Shown here: in pieces, positions 61,708 through 64,000 of the stretch
How the letters are laid out: each line of letters opens with the position of its first letter
Position numbering within the stretch: position 1 is the first letter of the stretch
Source: DT-110 sp030148525
GTDB taxonomy: Bacteria; Bacteroidota; Bacteroidia; Chitinophagales; Saprospiraceae
Reading direction: 5' to 3'
DNA length: 64,000 nt
Assembly: GCA_965227445.1 (NCBI GenBank)
Contig: OZ245751.1
Span: 3,410,001 to 3,474,000, forward strand
Made by a program: the position numbers and the translations under genes
The notes under the pieces: model-generated
The model's database searches: none
What the model was told of the DNA's origin: nothing
What the model saw: the letters and a program-made list of their open reading frames with translations, nothing else

Positions 61708-63204
61708 ATGGCAAAAACAGGCATCATTGGAGCCGGGGTAGCCGGATTAGCAGCTGCCATTCGCATGGCCGTTCAGGGGCACGAAGTCGACGTCTTCGAA
61801 GCCAATAGCTACCCCGGTGGGAAGCTATCTGAATTCGCTCTTGACGGGTATCGTTTCGATGCCGGGCCCAGTTTGTTCACCATGCCAGGGTACGTGGACG
61901 AACTCATCCGGTTGGCGGGCAGGAATCCGGCTGACTATTTTGAGTACGAACGGCTGCCCGTAGTTTGCCAATACTTTTGGGAAGATGGTACGGAACTAAG
62001 TGCCTTTAGCGACATCCGGCAATTTGCTGATGAAGTAGAAAGAAAGCTGGACATACCCGGTGAACGAGTGATGAAGATGCTGCGGAATAGTGAGCGCAAA
62101 TACGACCTTACCGGCCGCATTTTCCTGGAAAAATCACTGCATAAAGCATCCACCTGGCTGAACCGAAAAGTTGCCCGGGCAATGCTGCAGCTTCCCTCTT
62201 TTGATCTCTTCACTACGATGAACCGGGTCCACGAGCGACAGTTGCAGCACCCCAAACTAGTTCAGTTATTCAACCGGTTTGCTACCTATAACGGATCCAA
62301 TCCCTATAAAGCGCCGGGCCTGCTGACCATTATCCCCCACTTTGAGCATGCGCTGGGTGCGTATTACCCCAAAGGCGGTATGGTTGCCATAACCAATACC
62401 TTACATCAACTCGGTAAAGAACTTGGGGTCCGGTATCACTTCGATCAACCGGTCACTAAGATAGTCGTCGACAAGAAAAAGGCTACCGGACTGATCGTCG
62501 AGGGTAAAACACATGCCTTCGATACTGTTATTTGCAATATGGATGTCTTTTTTGCCTACCGCAAACTACTCGCCGACCAACCGCAACCCGAACGCACTCT
62601 GAAGCAAGAGAAATCGACCTCGGCCCTGATCTTTTACTGGGGCATTAAGCGCAACTTTCCACAACTGGATCTGCACAATATCTTTTTCAGCGATGATTAC
62701 CGAACGGAGTTCAACCATCTGGCCGCAGGTACCGTTTACGAAGACCCTACGGTTTACGTAAATATCAGTAGTAAATACAGTCCCGAAGATGCGCCGCCGG
62801 GAGGCGAAAATTGGTTTACCATGGTCAACGTACCCTATGATGACGGACAGGACTGGGACGCCATCATACCGATTGTCCGGCGTCAAACCCTGGCAAAGCT
62901 TAGTCGCATATTGGGGACCGATCTTGAAGCCCTGATCGCCTGTGAGGATGTGCTGGAGCCCCGTACCATCGAATCAAAAACGCGCTCCCATCTGGGTGCC
63001 CTGTACGGTACCAGCTCGAATGACCGCATGGCGGCCTTTATGCGTCACCCTAACTTTAGCCGCTCCATTGATAATCTGTATTTTTGTGGCGGAAGCGTCC
63101 ACCCGGGTGGTGGCATTCCACTCAGTTTACTATCGGCCCGCATCATTGATGAACTGATGCACGGTCGGTCGGTTTCATCCAATACACCAGTAACGTCCGC
63201 ATGA
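61708..63204 (+). CDS. Carotenoid desaturase, CrtD-like (CrtI family)
   Basis: A 498-aa FAD enzyme. The N-terminal GIIGAGVAGLAAAIRMAVQG is the dinucleotide fold; FEANSYPGGKLSEFALDGYR and DAGPSLFTMPGYVDELIRLA follow. FNRFATYNGSNPYKAPGLLT and the C-terminal CGGSVHPGGGIPLSLLSARI are CrtI-family blocks. GPSLFTMP and FATYNGSNPYKAPG recall the 1'-hydroxycarotenoid 3',4'-desaturase CrtD group more than phytoene desaturase, and the next gene is a CruF-like hydratase, whose product is the CrtD substrate. Phytoene desaturase is the main alternative. Overlaps the next gene by ATGA. Confidence 0.85.
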   Translation: MAKTGIIGAGVAGLAAAIRMAVQGHEVDVFEANSYPGGKLSEFALDGYRFDAGPSLFTMPGYVDELIRLAGRNPADYFEYERLPVVCQYFWEDGTELSAFSDIRQFADEVERKLDIPGERVMKMLRNSERKYDLTGRIFLEKSLHKASTWLNRKVARAMLQLPSFDLFTTMNRVHERQLQHPKLVQLFNRFATYNGSNPYKAPGLLTIIPHFEHALGAYYPKGGMVAITNTLHQLGKELGVRYHFDQPVTKIVVDKKKATGLIVEGKTHAFDTVICNMDVFFAYRKLLADQPQPERTLKQEKSTSALIFYWGIKRNFPQLDLHNIFFSDDYRTEFNHLAAGTVYEDPTVYVNISSKYSPEDAPPGGENWFTMVNVPYDDGQDWDAIIPIVRRQTLAKLSRILGTDLEALIACEDVLEPRTIESKTRSHLGALYGTSSNDRMAAFMRHPNFSRSIDNLYFCGGSVHPGGGIPLSLLSARIIDELMHGRSVSSNTPVTSA

Positions 63205-63896
63205 TCCGAATTAACCGAACGGGGAATACCTCCCTGTTCACCTTGCAACTTAAGCAACGCTCCTGGTCCGTACCGACGGAGTGGATTGGTATTGCCTTTC
63301 TTTCCATTATCTACCTGGTGGGAATTGTGGGGATTTTATGGCCCCTGTCCGACCAATTTATTTTACTGACACCGGTAAACCTATTGGTATCCTTGACAAT
63401 AGTGTTGCTTTTTCATCCGGGATGGCAGCGCGCAACGGCCATCATCCTCTTTCTGAGTTATCTGGTGGGCTTTGGAGCCGAGTGGTTTGGTGTCCAGACC
63501 GGACTACTTTTTGGTGAGTATCGCTATGGCCCCGTCCTGGGTCCCCAATGGCAGGGAACGCCTTTTATGATCGGCATCAACTGGATGTTACTCGTTTATT
63601 GCAGCGGAATTACCGTAAATCACCTGATCCCCTCCCGTTCCTGGTGGATCCGTGGCATCCTGGCTGCCCTGCTCATGGTGGGTTTAGACCTCCTCATTGA
63701 ACCCGTAGCCATGGAATTAGATTTCTGGCAATGGGCCGGTGGCCTGATCCCACTTCAGAATTATGTGGGCTGGTTTATAGTTGCCCTTCCGCTAACGCTA
63801 ACCTTTGCCCGTTGGCACAGGGGCGTGCACAACAAAGTCGCAGTGGCGTTGTTCCTTTGGCAGTTTCTATTTTTTCTGATATTGTTTTTATGTTAG
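63201..63896 (+). CDS. CruF-like carotenoid hydratase
   Basis: A 231-aa membrane protein with about seven helices (WIGIAFLSIIYLVGIVGILW, GFGAEWFGVQTGLLFGEYRY, GPVLGPQWQGTPFMIGINWM). G-A-E-x-x-G-V-x-T-G-x-x-F-G-x-Y-x-Y-G is the signature of the carotenoid 1,2-hydratase CruF/COG2324. It adds water at the open end of gamma-carotene-type chains. It follows the CrtD-like gene with an ATGA overlap and is 24 bases before the crtZ-like gene. Pathway use (saproxanthin or myxol type) is inference from the gene order. Confidence 0.88.
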   Translation: MIRINRTGNTSLFTLQLKQRSWSVPTEWIGIAFLSIIYLVGIVGILWPLSDQFILLTPVNLLVSLTIVLLFHPGWQRATAIILFLSYLVGFGAEWFGVQTGLLFGEYRYGPVLGPQWQGTPFMIGINWMLLVYCSGITVNHLIPSRSWWIRGILAALLMVGLDLLIEPVAMELDFWQWAGGLIPLQNYVGWFIVALPLTLTFARWHRGVHNKVAVALFLWQFLFFLILFLC

Positions 63897-63920
63897 CTTT
63901 CGCAAAAAACTGATACCGGT

Positions 63921-64000
63921 ATGCAGATTGCGCTCTATGTATTCATAACACTAGCCACTTTCGTGGGTATGGAATATGTGGCCTGGGCTGCTCATAAATA
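63921..64000 (+). CDS. Beta-carotene hydroxylase CrtZ-like, cut by the window end
   Basis: Only the first 26 codons are inside the window: MQIALYVFITLATFVGMEYV and AWAAHKY. The E-x-x-A-W-x-x-H-K-Y segment with its histidine is the start of CrtZ-type di-iron hydroxylases, whose first helix begins just like this. It would add the ring 3-hydroxyl. Third gene of the carotenoid operon. Confidence 0.8.
   Translation, partial: MQIALYVFITLATFVGMEYVAWAAHK

Overview
The window comes from a member of the Bacteroidota, most likely Saprospiria (Lewinella-like). The sequence evidence is a type IX secretion cluster (gldJ, a porP/sprF gene, porU, porV), a T9SS-tailed S8 protease, a SusC/SusD pair, the Bacteroidota-specific small DUF4295 gene behind rpmB-rpmG, TAnnTTTG-type -7 promoter elements, and a carotenoid locus with a CruF-type hydratase as in saproxanthin/myxol producers. 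It looks like ordinary chromosome. I saw no phage, integrase, transposase or CRISPR array.

Layout. 0-5 kb: regulators, an ankyrin protein and small enzymes, several visibly broken (a Crp/peroxiredoxin chimera, a frameshifted AraC gene, a DUF6624 gene out of frame with its signal peptide). 5.5-13 kb: a lysine-ketoglutarate-reductase-like dehydrogenase and gltD-gltB. 13-21 kb: a PhoD-like lipoprotein, a Gfo/Idh/MocA oxidoreductase, a BASS transporter, a secreted unknown, a GH13 enzyme and an MGH1-like glycosidase whose 3' end is shifted by an 8-bp duplication, then a YegP protein. 21-24 kb: a sulfotransferase/class IV aminotransferase pair, an internally deleted alpha/beta hydrolase and a BtuF-like binding protein. 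24-30 kb: a large heptanucleotide array, the S8 protease, tRNA-Arg(ACG), rpmB-rpmG-DUF4295, ftsY and an RlpA/SPOR protein. 30-36 kb: mixed housekeeping and hypothetical genes, with a 104-bp tandem repeat beside ribA. 36-43 kb: susC-susD, DUF3179 and DUF192 proteins, then a 135-bp tandem repeat. 43-58 kb: an OmpA/TSP3 protein, a glutamate/leucine dehydrogenase, an arginase-family protein, murF, gldJ, porP/sprF, porU, porV and rnpB. 58-64 kb: a very large histidine kinase and a carotenoid operon cut by the window end.

The genes that clearly work together are gltB/gltD (glutamate synthase); gldJ/porP/porU/porV (type IX secretion, with the S8 protease and PorU itself carrying sorting tails); susC/susD (nutrient uptake); rpmB/rpmG/DUF4295/ftsY (translation and membrane targeting); and crtD-like/cruF/crtZ (monocyclic hydroxylated carotenoid).

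The least explained content is the intergenic DNA. Several arrays share a 7-bp unit length but differ in sequence, and three of them start at or within a few bases of a stop codon. There is a dispersed 52-124 bp element with TATACCG termini, a recurrent intergenic word of the type GCTTTCGCAAAAA / GCCTTTCGGCAAAAA, and twin terminators with a duplicated arm. Five genes in the first 24 kb are disrupted by frameshifts or clean internal deletions. I cannot tell from sequence alone whether all of these are biological or partly assembly errors.
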